DNA of 64,000 bases. Origin: Conyzicola nivalis_A (GTDB lineage Bacteria; Actinomycetota; Actinomycetes; Actinomycetales; Microbacteriaceae). Below the pieces are notes generated by a model. It did not search any database. It was not told where the DNA came from and saw only the letters and a program-made list of their open reading frames with translations. The translations under genes and the position numbers were made by a program. Below, piece after piece: positions 50,298-58,476 of this stretch (within the stretch, counting starts at the first letter, position 1; each line of letters begins with the position of its first letter). The stretch spans positions 248,001 through 312,000 of the forward strand of contig NZ_JBEPSJ010000002.1 of the NCBI RefSeq assembly GCF_040548875.1, in the 5' to 3' direction.

Positions 50298-51383
50298 CTA
50301 TCGCGTCGCTCGGCGCACGATCCACACGAGCGTTCCAATGGTGCCCAGGCCCACTAGCGCCAAGGCGCCCAGCATCATGAACGGCTTGAGTCCGATGTAG
50401 AACATCGGCACGAAGCAGGACATCGGCGAGGTGCAGGGCTGATTCGCAATCTCGCGGAACACCAGCAGGACCGCGAGGAGGAGGCCAATCCCAGCCCACA
50501 CCTTTAACAGATCGAGAACAGACGCTCGTTCACCGACCTTTCGCGGAACAGGCCTACGATTTCGGGGCGCCGTGCGTGGTCGAGACGGTCTGGCGCGCGA
50601 CGTCGACCGAGCGCCGCTCGAGCGAGGTGATGCGTTTTTGGGCGCAGGGGGGCGCCCCACCTGCGCAACGAGCCGTTCAAAACGCTGCATCACGCGGAGC
50701 GTGTCGGCCGCGCGAGGATCGATGTGCCACGTGTTCGGCTCCTCAGCGGCGATCGTAATCAGCGCTAATTCGGTCTCGCTCAGGACGCGAGGTCGAGCTG
50801 TGAGCCAGCCGACGAGCCTTTTCGCGTCGACCGCGGCGGCAACACGATTCCCGTTAGAGCTGTCGTCGGAGATGGACTTCGGGTTGAGGAACGCGAGGGT
50901 CGGAGTCACCGTGACCGGGAACCCGACTTTCGACGTCAGCCGCCTGGCAACATCCGCGCCGTCGCTTTTGGATTGGCTGACATGAGGTATGGCGACGTTG
51001 TTCACGCGCAGAGCGAAATCGCCGACCCAGATCGAAGCGCCGGCGTGATGCTTGGTGTTGATCGAGAAGACTCCACCGGGACCAATGACGAGGTGATCGA
51101 CGTCTTTGGTCCCCGCGCCGATGGGAACAGCATGCCGCACAAACCACTCCGGTCCAAGAGCCTTGAGCAGGTTGCCAACGTGCATTTCGCCTAGGGCGCC
51201 TTGGTACCAAGACCACGCGTCGTCGTGGAGCGTGACTCCGGTGTCGGTTCGGAGCGAGGGATCACGAGCCTCGGCAGCGGCTTGCACCTCCAGGCATTTC
51301 GCTGCCACCGAGTAGCCGGCGGCGCGAGAAGAAAGCGCCTGTATTCCAGCGAAGTCTGTGCGCGTCCCGGTATCGCCTGTCAT
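50298..51383 (-). CDS. NERD (nuclease-related) domain membrane protein
   Basis: A 361-residue protein. The NERD domain is at about residues 60-170, with GALGEMHVGNLLKALG, then KDVDHLVIGPGGVFSINTKHH, which supplies the D-x-x-x-K-type restriction-enzyme-like core. A basic, Ser/Arg/Pro-rich spacer (about 240-285) leads to two C-terminal helices (about 293-312 and 333-352). NERD domains are predicted nucleases found with DNA-processing or defence genes; the membrane tail suggests action at the envelope. GC and codon use are less biased than in neighbours. Confidence 0.82.
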   Translation of the reverse strand: MTGDTGTRTDFAGIQALSSRAAGYSVAAKCLEVQAAAEARDPSLRTDTGVTLHDDAWSWYQGALGEMHVGNLLKALGPEWFVRHAVPIGAGTKDVDHLVIGPGGVFSINTKHHAGASIWVGDFALRVNNVAIPHVSQSKSDGADVARRLTSKVGFPVTVTPTLAFLNPKSISDDSSNGNRVAAAVDAKRLVGWLTARPRVLSETELALITIAAEEPNTWHIDPRAADTLRVMQRFERLVAQVGRPPAPKNASPRSSGARSTSRARPSRPRTAPRNRRPVPRKVGERASVLDLLKVWAGIGLLLAVLLVFREIANQPCTSPMSCFVPMFYIGLKPFMMLGALALVGLGTIGTLVWIVRRATR

Positions 51384-51468
51384 TGTGCCCCCACCGTCGA
51401 CAGTATTGGCAGGGGTCCTCGGTGGCGAGACCCCACAACGGGACGCTTATGAGCCGGGCGGGACCGGA

Positions 51469-52545
51469 TTACTCGAGCGCTTGGGCCGTCGTCGTGTCCG
51501 TCGAAGGGAGAAAGCCACCGCTGACCCAGTTCATAACTTCGGTTCGTTCCGTCTCTGTGAACTCCATCCGCGCGCCGCGGCAGAGAGCTTCCGAGTTCTT
51601 CGCCGACGCCGTTGCCAGAACGAGGGCCGTCACGGTCGGGGTGAACTTGAAACTCGAGTAGATGAGTCCCTGTATGACAAAAGCGACGGCGGCGCGTGAA
51701 ACCGGGTGATCAGTAGCAGCGGTGTCATCACGAACCTGCTTGGCCAAAGCGTTCTGGTTCGTGTGTGTGTTGAGCTTGAGCTGGCCTTCTAGCGAAAGGA
51801 AAATCTGACGGAACTGGTCCTTCGAGATGGCAGGAACTCCCGTTACGCGGCTGACCTGGCGTTCGATCGGCGGCCGTTCGCTGGGCTCGTTCGTCGCAGA
51901 CCTGTCGGCAGCTGAGCTCGCCATGTCTCCGGAAGGGTGATCGGTGGTGACCGATGCTTTCTCGGTCAGCTGATCAGTTGGCATACCTTCCAACTCAGAC
52001 CTCGCCGAGCCGTTGAAGGCGAGGGAAGACAGGAACTCGTCCGAGCTAACAACTGTGTCGGCGACCAGCCGATAGGCGCTTGCTACAGCGCCTGCGACCA
52101 CCACCGTGGTCATTTTGTCCGCCGCTCGGAAGCGCTGAATCAACGACGTGAAGTCGGCGTCAGCCGAGGCCAATATGAACTCTTCGATTGGACTCGCCCC
52201 TGAGAGCAGGTCGACCGCATCCAGTACCAGGTTGATATCCGTGCCACTTTTGCCCTGCTGAGTCAGCGACGGGCAGTCGATGACCCGGTAGCCGGCTCGC
52301 GTCCATTGCGCGCGATATTTGGAGTAGACCGAAGGGTTCAGATAGCAATTTCGGATCAGAAACCGCCGACCCACTTCCCCTCCCGACGCACGAGCGAGAT
52401 GCTCTGTCCAGCGCCCTGGATCTGTGGCGAATTGCTCCGCAGCCTCTTCGTCCAGCTTTCGCAGACCTGTGTACACATTGTCGAAGTCCACGAAAATCGC
52501 AGCACGCCGCAAAGGGCTGACTCGGATCTCCTGTGACGCACTCAT
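51469..52545 (-). CDS. NYN-domain (LabA/PIN-like) putative RNase
   Basis: A 358-residue protein. The N-terminal NYN domain (about 15-185) has the acidic PIN-like catalytic set: RAAIFVDFDNVYTGL, GTDINLVLDAVDLL and FILASADADFTSLIQRF. A polar linker leads to about residues 235-305 (SKDQFRQIFLSLEGQLKLN...AAVAFVIQGL), a winged-helix-like region that could be OST-HTH/LOTUS-related. Start is uncertain: ATG 52545 (MSASQEIR) or GTG 52578, which has a GAAGG site. Weak codon bias and lower GC resemble the NERD gene. Predicted to cut or bind RNA. Confidence 0.82.
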   Translation of the reverse strand: MSASQEIRVSPLRRAAIFVDFDNVYTGLRKLDEEAAEQFATDPGRWTEHLARASGGEVGRRFLIRNCYLNPSVYSKYRAQWTRAGYRVIDCPSLTQQGKSGTDINLVLDAVDLLSGASPIEEFILASADADFTSLIQRFRAADKMTTVVVAGAVASAYRLVADTVVSSDEFLSSLAFNGSARSELEGMPTDQLTEKASVTTDHPSGDMASSAADRSATNEPSERPPIERQVSRVTGVPAISKDQFRQIFLSLEGQLKLNTHTNQNALAKQVRDDTAATDHPVSRAAVAFVIQGLIYSSFKFTPTVTALVLATASAKNSEALCRGARMEFTETERTEVMNWVSGGFLPSTDTTTAQALE

Positions 52546-52661
52546 GAACTGAGTTTGAGTTGAATATTGAGGAACCACAAGGCCTTCAGCGACATTTCGA
52601 TAGTCAATGTAGCGAAACGTTGTTCATCAGAGATCGTTAGGCTCGCGATGCGCTGGATGTT

Positions 52662-52736
52662 GGTGCCCCTGGAGGGACTCGAACCCCCAACCTAATCCTT
52701 AGGACGGACTTGCTCTTCCATTGAGCTACAGAGGCT
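52662..52736 (-). tRNA. tRNA-Arg(CCT)
   Basis: Read on the minus strand the acceptor arms are GCCTCTG and CAGGGGC, with discriminator A and an encoded CCA. The D stem is GCTC/GAGC, the anticodon stem AGTCC/GGATT and its loop GTCCTAA, giving anticodon CCT for AGG codons. The T arm has TTCGAGT between GGGGG and CCCTC. The lower-GC NYN and NERD genes lie just beyond its 3' end. Confidence 0.93.
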
Positions 52737-52737
52737 G

Positions 52738-52768
52738 GCTCCCCGAGTTTAGCGCGACCCGGGGAGCC
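52738..52768 (-). terminator. Terminator of the PL11 gene
   Basis: CCCCG and CGGGG arms, extended by GGCT-like flanks, form a stem between the PL11 stop and the tRNA gene. It probably separates the two transcripts. Exact outer bases were not resolved with certainty. Confidence 0.55.
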
Positions 52769-52775
52769 GGAAATG

Positions 52776-55319
52776 CTACTTACGCGTGCTGAACGTGTGC
52801 TCCCACGACGCGGCGGCGCCCGGAGCGATGAAGTACCACTCTGTCGGCACCGCCGTCACGGTCACCGCCTGCGACCGCTTCACGCGGTACGTCCCCTCCT
52901 TCAGAACCTTGCCGTCGACCACGTACTGCACACCCGGAGTCGACGGGATCGTGTACGAGTCCTTCTTCTTGGTGTCGGTGAACACGACCGGCGCCGGCGT
53001 CACCGCCACCGTCAGCAGCGGGACGTTCGAGAAGTCCATGTCCGACGCGAGGTAGAAGCCCGTGTACGACGGCTGGTTGTACGTCGTGTTCTGCCGCGCG
53101 ACCTCCGCCCGGTACTGCTTGTCGTGCATCAGCGTGTAGAGCTTGCGGTCCGTGACATCCGTAGAAAGGAAGATGCGGATGGCGCTGGAATCCGCCGTGC
53201 GCACCAGCAACTCCTCGCGCCAGTCGCCGAACACGTCGGCCACCAGCGAGGCGGTGCCCTTCGTGCCGTTGTTCGACCGGGTACCGGCGGCGGTCAGCAG
53301 TCGTCCCTGCGTGAAGGAGTCCACCGTGACATCCGCATCGCCCGCGCCGTTCACGATCTGCGTCGTGCCGTCGGCGGCCCAGCGGATGCTCTGGTTCGTT
53401 CCCGGATACGTCGCACCGAGCGACTCCCCCGACGCGGAACGCAGCCTGGTCGCCCAGGTCTCGATGCCCGGAATCGCGGGATCGATGTCGCCGATCATGC
53501 CGCGCCCGGTGTCCTTGCCGCTGTACTCGCCGTAGATGACCTCACCGGTCGCCGCATCGCGCAGCGCGTAGCCGTAGGGCGCGTACGTCGCACCCTCGTG
53601 CACGGTGAAGATCTCGAGGCCGGGACGGTTCGGGTCGATGTCGGTTACGTGCATCGCATCGCCGTGGCCGAGCCGTGCCTCTGTCCCGGGCGCGGCGCTG
53701 CCCTCGGGCAGCGTGTCGGACGAGCTGTAGAGCAGGCTGCCATCGTCGTCGATGGTCGCGGATCCGTAGACGATCTCGTGCTTGCCGTCGCCGTCGACGT
53801 CGGACGCGCTCAGTGAGTGGAAGCCCTGCGTGGTCAGCGTCGCGAACTCGGGGTTCGAGCCGTCGCGTCCGTGCGGGGAGTCGTTGAACGGGTTCGTCAT
53901 CGCCGGGAACCCGCTGTCGACATACCAGCGCTCGGAGAGCTTCTTGCCGTTCCAGTCGTAGGCGACGATCGTCGAACGCGTGTAGTAGCCCCGGGCGAAT
54001 ATCGCGCTGGGGTGCACGCCGTCGAGGTAGGCGACGCCGCCGAGGTAGCGGTCGACGCGGTTGCCGGGCTCGATGCGCGACATCGCGTAGTCGCCCCAGG
54101 CGAGACCGTCGTCGTAGCGCTCGGTCTTCACCGGCACGGTCTGCAGCTCACGCCCGGTGGCCCCGTCGAACATGGTCATGTACTCCGGGCCGCTGAGAAT
54201 GAACCCCTCGAACGCGCGCAGCTGGTTGCGGGCGCTGCGGCTGGGAGCGTAGACGTCCATGAAGTAGTCGGTCAGCTCCGAGGCATCCGCCTCACTCAGC
54301 GGGTACTCGTGCGTGACCTCGATGCCGAAGGCCTCCTCGAGGGTCGCCGGCCACTGGCCGCTCGCGACCTCGGGAAGCTCCTGCCAGCCCATGAACATGT
54401 CCACCACATGGTCGTAGTAGCCCTGATTGCTCACACGGTAGTCGTCTTGGTTCGTGACGCCGGCCTTCTTGTCGTCCTTGGGCAGAGAGATGAACTTCTC
54501 GGATGCCACAGCGCCCGACTTGTCGTAAGTGGTGCTCTTCGTTCCGGGCGCCGTCTTCAGCAGCATCTCGCTCTTGCCGTCGCCGTCGTAGTCGTAGGCG
54601 AGCACCTGCGTGTAGTGCGCCCCCGCGCGGATGTTCACGCCGAGGTCGATGCGGTTCAGCAGCCGTCCGTCGGCCTTGTAGGTGTCGACGTAGACGTTGC
54701 CGGTGTAGCCGATCTGCGAGACGTCCTTCGAATTCGAAGGATCCCACTTCACGATGTACTCGTACTGGCCGTCGCCGTCGACGTCGCCGACGCTCATGTC
54801 GTTGGCGGAGTACGTGTACGGGTCGCCCTTCGGCGTGACCCCGTCGGCGGGCTTCTGCAGCGGGAGGTCGACGTAACCGTTGGCCCACGGCGCGACGGCG
54901 GGGCTCGCCTCGCCCTCGACGCCGCCGACGACCGGAGCGACCGAGTACTGCGCGGTAGGGGTGCCCGCCGGGTCGAGGAGGTTGGTGCTGTCGGTCACGG
55001 TCGCGATCGGGGATCCGTCGCGGTAGACCGTGAAGTCGGTTCCTGTGAGGCCCGTGTCGCCGGCGCCGGTCGCCTCGCTGACGAGCAGTCGCCAGCTGAG
55101 GAACACGCCCTCGCTCGTCGACGTCGCCACGAGCCCGCGGTCGAGCTTCTCGAGCTGCGGGGTGCCGGCGGGTGCGGCGGGCGTGTGGCTGCCGCCGTGG
55201 CCCGGACGCCCGTGGCCCGGCTGACCCGCGGATGCGGCCGTCGCACCCCCGACGACCAGACAGACCCCGGTCGCCAGGGCGGCCAGGCGCAGGGGTACCC
55301 CGCTGAACAGATTCGACAT
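52776..55319 (-). CDS. Secreted rhamnogalacturonan lyase, family PL11
   Basis: An 847-residue pectin-degrading enzyme that cleaves the rhamnose-galacturonate backbone by beta-elimination. Signal peptide about 1-31 (ATAASAGQ), then a Gly/His/Pro spacer. An N-terminal fibronectin-like part (about 55-145) precedes the eight-bladed propeller characteristic of PL11. The blades carry calcium-binding DVDGDGQYEYIVKWDPSNSKD, DYDGDGKSEMLLKTAPGTK and DVDGDGKHEIVYGSA motifs. ATG 55319 follows GGAGG. A LacI-type box precedes the gene, so sugar induction is likely. Length is typical of actinobacterial PL11. Confidence 0.93.
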   Translation of the reverse strand: MSNLFSGVPLRLAALATGVCLVVGGATAASAGQPGHGRPGHGGSHTPAAPAGTPQLEKLDRGLVATSTSEGVFLSWRLLVSEATGAGDTGLTGTDFTVYRDGSPIATVTDSTNLLDPAGTPTAQYSVAPVVGGVEGEASPAVAPWANGYVDLPLQKPADGVTPKGDPYTYSANDMSVGDVDGDGQYEYIVKWDPSNSKDVSQIGYTGNVYVDTYKADGRLLNRIDLGVNIRAGAHYTQVLAYDYDGDGKSEMLLKTAPGTKSTTYDKSGAVASEKFISLPKDDKKAGVTNQDDYRVSNQGYYDHVVDMFMGWQELPEVASGQWPATLEEAFGIEVTHEYPLSEADASELTDYFMDVYAPSRSARNQLRAFEGFILSGPEYMTMFDGATGRELQTVPVKTERYDDGLAWGDYAMSRIEPGNRVDRYLGGVAYLDGVHPSAIFARGYYTRSTIVAYDWNGKKLSERWYVDSGFPAMTNPFNDSPHGRDGSNPEFATLTTQGFHSLSASDVDGDGKHEIVYGSATIDDDGSLLYSSSDTLPEGSAAPGTEARLGHGDAMHVTDIDPNRPGLEIFTVHEGATYAPYGYALRDAATGEVIYGEYSGKDTGRGMIGDIDPAIPGIETWATRLRSASGESLGATYPGTNQSIRWAADGTTQIVNGAGDADVTVDSFTQGRLLTAAGTRSNNGTKGTASLVADVFGDWREELLVRTADSSAIRIFLSTDVTDRKLYTLMHDKQYRAEVARQNTTYNQPSYTGFYLASDMDFSNVPLLTVAVTPAPVVFTDTKKKDSYTIPSTPGVQYVVDGKVLKEGTYRVKRSQAVTVTAVPTEWYFIAPGAAASWEHTFSTRK

Positions 55320-55335
55320 TGAACCTCCAAGTTAA

Positions 55336-55349
55336 GGAAAACGCTTTCC
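55336..55349. promoter_or_regulatory. LacI-type operator before the PL11 gene
   Basis: GGAAAACGCTTTCC matches its own reverse complement at 6 of 7 positions per arm and fits the catabolite-type LacI consensus around a central CG. It is 16 bp upstream of the ATG. No LacI gene is adjacent. Confidence 0.65.
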
Positions 55350-55429
55350 ACTTCCTCGGCCGAGCCTAAGCCCCTCGTTCGAGGGACGTCAAGTGCCGGG
55401 TAGCCCGGCAGGGCGGCAGACCCCGCCAG

Positions 55430-55560
55430 TTCGGGCGGCGCCGTCCGAGGAGCGCTCTTCCGGGCGGCGCCGTCCGAGGAGCGCTCTTCCGGGCGGCGCC
55501 GTCCGGAGGGCGCTATTCCAGGCGGCGCCGTCCGAAGGGCGCCAGTTCGGGCGGAGGGCT
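55430..55560. repeat. Four tandem 29-bp repeats plus a partial copy
   Basis: Units start at 55430, 55458, 55487 and 55516, each opening TTC(C)GGGCGGCGCCGTCC with GAGGAGCGCTC-like ends that vary. A partial fifth copy begins at 55546. Each unit holds the palindrome GGCGCC. The rest of the gap (55561-55789) carries further GGCGC-rich inverted pieces and repeated GCATCCGCCCG, but no gene that I can support. Confidence 0.82.
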
Positions 55561-55789
55561 GCAGCGCGCGCTGGCGCCCTTCGCCCGAACTGCAGCCCGC
55601 AGCATCCGCCCGACTCTTTCTGCGCCACCTCGGTACTACCGCTACACGTCGAACTGGCGCGCGCGTTCCGAACTGGCGCCGAAGCATCCGCCCGCCTTCT
55701 GCGCGGGTTCGGGACGACGGCGGGATGGCGCGCGTGCGCAGTCGTCCCAGCGGCGCGCGAACGCGCAGCGGCCTCCCGCGGGCGGCGAA

Positions 55790-56599
55790 TTAGCGCGGCG
55801 GCGGGGAGAGGAAGAGGTCGACCTGCGAGGCCGGGATCGTGCGCTCGCTGTAGGTGTACCGAACGTAGTTGTATTCCTCGAGGGCGACGGTTCCGTCGGC
55901 GTTCACGGCCTTGACGTAGGCGACGTGGTTGTTTCCCCACCAGGCGACGTCGCCGGCGACCGGAGAGTTGCTGGTCGGCCAGCCGTGGGCGAGCCAGGCG
56001 GCCTTGAAGTCGCGGGCGTTTCCGCCGTTCGGCGTGAGGTAGCCCCAGGTGTAGGCGAACGGAGCAGTGACGCTGCCGACGTCGCGGTTGAGGCGCCAGA
56101 CCACGAAGTCGACGCACTGGCGGTAGACATAGCGCAGGGGCGAGAGGCCGGACGTCGGCCCGGTGCGCCACGGGTAGTCGTCGCCTGCGGCAGCCACACT
56201 CGAGGCGCGGTAGGTCGCGGGGCCGGCGGCGGCGCGGGCCGCGCGGGCGGCGGCAGCGGCAGTCGCGGCTCGGGCGCTGTTGAGGTCGGCGACGGTCGTG
56301 GCGCTGAATCCGTCACGGGCGGCCAGCGTGCGGCTCGCCCCGTCGGAGACCTCGACGGTCACGGGCTCGAGCTCGGCGGAGGCGGCCGGTGCGGCGATCT
56401 CCTCTTCGAACGCGAAGGCGGGGAGAGCCATCGGGGCCACGAGGGCGGCGACGGCGGCGATGACGAGCACCGAGGTGGCGGACTGACGCAGGCCCGGACC
56501 CTTGCGGGTCGGTCGGATCGAACGGCGTGTAGACAACACGTGCTGTTCGACCACGGAGCGGCCCTTCCTGAGCGATAGGGGCGCGTTAGCGCCGGGCAT
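55790..56599 (-). CDS. Secreted CHAP-domain peptidoglycan hydrolase
   Basis: A 269-residue protein. A long basic N-terminus precedes a signal-anchor stretch (about 42-64, ending PAFAFEEE). Residues about 95-103 are RDGFSATTV, also found in the NlpC/P60 protein at 57477. An Ala-rich spacer leads to the CHAP domain (about 150-265), with C162 in YRQCVDFVVWRLN, H225 in WGNNHVAYVK and acidic residues at 241-242 (EEYNY). CHAP enzymes cut peptidoglycan amide bonds, often during cell separation. ATG 56599 is uncertain because there is no clear ribosome site. Confidence 0.85.
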   Translation of the reverse strand: MPGANAPLSLRKGRSVVEQHVLSTRRSIRPTRKGPGLRQSATSVLVIAAVAALVAPMALPAFAFEEEIAAPAASAELEPVTVEVSDGASRTLAARDGFSATTVADLNSARAATAAAAARAARAAAGPATYRASSVAAAGDDYPWRTGPTSGLSPLRYVYRQCVDFVVWRLNRDVGSVTAPFAYTWGYLTPNGGNARDFKAAWLAHGWPTSNSPVAGDVAWWGNNHVAYVKAVNADGTVALEEYNYVRYTYSERTIPASQVDLFLSPPPR

Positions 56600-56655
56600 A
56601 GGTTCGAGCTTAGGGGGTCACGGGGGTCAAACGCGAACTTTTCGTGGCTGAAACG

Positions 56656-57153
56656 TTATGCGGCGGGCGCCAGGTACTCTTCCCAGTCGGGCAGGGCGCG
56701 TTCGATTCCCCGCGCCATCCACGATGCCCCGTTGGGCGGACGCGGGGTGACGCGCAGCCGCCAGTTCATCTCGCCGGGCGTGCGGTCGCCCTTCACGTTG
56801 TTGCACTTGAGGCAGCAGGCGACCAGGTTCTCCCAGCTGTCTTTGCCCCCGCGTGACCGCGGCGTGATGTGGTCGATCGTCGTGGCCGACCCGGCGCAGT
56901 ACCCGCAGCGGCTGTTGTCGCGACGCAGCACTCCCCTGCGGGACACCGGCACGTTGCGCCCGCTCGGCAGGCGCACGTAACGGCGCAGGATGATCACCGA
57001 CGGCCGGTCCCACGAACCCGACAGCCCGAATACCGGATGCTCGCCATCGGCGGCGATGATCGTCGCCTTCTCATTCATCACGAGCATGAGGGCCCGCTTG
57101 AAGGACACAACGCCCAGGGGCTCATAGCCCGCGTTCAGTACCAGTGTGCGCAT
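56656..57153 (-). CDS. HNH endonuclease, actinobacterial single-domain type
   Basis: A 165-residue nuclease beginning MRTLVLNAGYEPLGVVSFKR, the usual start of this conserved actinobacterial group. The HNH core has CGYCAGSATTIDHITPRSRGG, WENLVACCLKCNNVKGDRTP: two Cys-x-x-Cys pairs, the catalytic His in DHI and the Asn in ENLV. ATG 57153 sits 6 bases after GGAAGG; the in-frame ATG at 57159 would leave no spacer. Substrate and role are unknown. A small ORF and terminator lie upstream. Confidence 0.9.
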   Translation of the reverse strand: MRTLVLNAGYEPLGVVSFKRALMLVMNEKATIIAADGEHPVFGLSGSWDRPSVIILRRYVRLPSGRNVPVSRRGVLRRDNSRCGYCAGSATTIDHITPRSRGGKDSWENLVACCLKCNNVKGDRTPGEMNWRLRVTPRPPNGASWMARGIERALPDWEEYLAPAA

Positions 57154-57247
57154 TGTCATCCTTCCGAAAGCGCCTGCACGGCTTGCAGGCATTCGACATG
57201 CGTTCTCGGGATGCAACGAGGTTCTAGGGGCGAGCGGGCAAAACAAA

Positions 57248-57272
57248 AGGCACTGTCAGTGAGACAGTGCCT
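57248..57272 (-). terminator. Intrinsic terminator with T-rich tail
   Basis: On the minus strand AGGCACTGTC and GACAGTGCCT form a perfect 10-bp stem with a 5-base loop, followed by TTTTGTTTTG. It is the clearest intrinsic terminator in the window. It lies about 200 bases after the NlpC/P60 stop and 95 bases before the HNH start. Confidence 0.9.
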
Positions 57273-57372
57273 GATTGGTGCGCGCGCGTATAAATACGTG
57301 ACGCAGTCCGCTGTGCCGTGTGGGCAGACAGGCGCAGGCATCCGTGGTTTGGATGGTGCGCTGAATGTACAT
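57256..57372 (-). CDS. Candidate 38-residue ORF ending inside the terminator
   Basis: ATG 57372 follows AGGAG, and the TGA stop lies at 57256-57258, inside the stem of the terminator. The peptide starts MYIQRTIQTTDACACLPTRH and is basic, with two Cys and three His. A weak promoter (TTGTGG, 16 bp, TAACCT) lies at 57418-57445 on the minus strand. Position and stop placement resemble a leader peptide before the HNH gene, but it could be a small gene in its own right. Confidence 0.45.
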   Translation of the reverse strand: MYIQRTIQTTDACACLPTRHSGLRHVFIRARTNQALSH

Positions 57373-57476
57373 CGGCTCTCCTAGAACTCGTTGAACTCGT
57401 TGAACTCCAAGATCTACAGGTTAACCCAAAAACGGCGAACCACAACTAAGCGGCCCGCCGTTGAAGGTGAACGTGA

Positions 57477-58232
57477 TCAGACGCCGATGCGAACGATGTA
57501 GTACGCGTCGGTCCAGATGGGGCGCACACTCACGACGCCGCCGGCACGCGGGGCGTCCATGATGTTGCCGTTGCCCATGTAGATGCCGTCGTGGCCCGAC
57601 ATGATGACGATGTCGCCGGGGAGTGCGTCGGCGATGGCGATCTTCGATCCGGCGGCCGCCTGTCCGCTGACCGAGTGGGGCAGCGAGACGCCGAACTGGG
57701 CGTAGACGAACTGGATGAAGCCCGAGCAGTCGAAGCCCGACGGGTCGGCGCCGCCGTAGACGTAGGGGGTGCCGAGGTACTGCTGCCCGACCGACACCAC
57801 CTGCGAGAGGTCGAAGTTCGGGTAGGGCGGGTTGGCGAGGAAGTCGGAGTAGCTGGGCCCGCTGTACGCCGAGTAGGTGGCGGCCAGTACGGTGCGCTTG
57901 CGGCTGGCGGCGAGCTCGGTCTCTGTCGTTGCGCTGAAGCCGTCGCGGGCGGTGGCGGCGAGAGTCGCGCCCTCGTCGACGAGCACGGTCTGCGCTTCCG
58001 TCTCCTTGAGCTCCTCGAGAGCGACAGCGGCCTTGAGGTCGGCGTCGTCGTCGACGGGCGCGAAGGCGTAGGCCGGGAGCGCAACGGTGGCGAAGAGGCC
58101 GGGCACGACGACCGCGGTGACGGCGAGGCTTAGGAAGCTCGACTTGCGCTTGCTCTTCTTCGCGGAGATCTGCGGCGTGGAGAACACGGATGGAACGGGT
58201 GAAGCGTTGTTTTCGGGTACTGCCTTCGTCAA
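57477..58232 (-). CDS. Secreted NlpC/P60 peptidoglycan endopeptidase
   Basis: A 251-residue exported hydrolase. The signal segment is at about 33-57 (ALPAYAFAPV), followed by an acidic spacer and RDGFSATTE (about 96-104). The NlpC/P60 domain spans about 140-250: C169 in GFDCSGFIQFVY, H214 in SGHDGIYMG and a third polar residue near NIMDAP. These enzymes cut D-Glu-diaminopimelate-type bonds in peptidoglycan. Start is TTG 58232 after AGGAGG. A long upstream region suggests complex regulation. Confidence 0.92.
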   Translation of the reverse strand: MTKAVPENNASPVPSVFSTPQISAKKSKRKSSFLSLAVTAVVVPGLFATVALPAYAFAPVDDDADLKAAVALEELKETEAQTVLVDEGATLAATARDGFSATTETELAASRKRTVLAATYSAYSGPSYSDFLANPPYPNFDLSQVVSVGQQYLGTPYVYGGADPSGFDCSGFIQFVYAQFGVSLPHSVSGQAAAGSKIAIADALPGDIVIMSGHDGIYMGNGNIMDAPRAGGVVSVRPIWTDAYYIVRIGV

Positions 58233-58476
58233 GAGATTAAGCCTCCTGCGTCTCGACAGCTCTAGGCAGCTGCCCCATCACGTTTCGTATATATATTCAC
58301 GTACCGGCAGCAAGAGACAAGTGGTCGAGACGTCTTGCGCAGGGTCCTAAGCCGGCTCTTCCGGTCGATCGGACTGTACGACCCTAGGTGAAGATCCATG
58401 CTTTGTCATCTTTTCGTTACCAAAACGACGCAGCCTGTGAGTAACTTGAGACGAGAAATAGTCTAAGGTGTCGCGC

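Noticed and set aside
51384..51468. Second copy of the tRNA-Arg 3' end as an attachment site
   Set aside because: Only short matches such as GTGCCCCC were seen, well below an att repeat; no integrase gene is present.
58233..58476. c-di-AMP (ydaO) riboswitch before the NlpC/P60 gene
   Set aside because: Known upstream of some actinobacterial wall hydrolases, but I could not match the conserved core segments here. A covariance-model search would decide.
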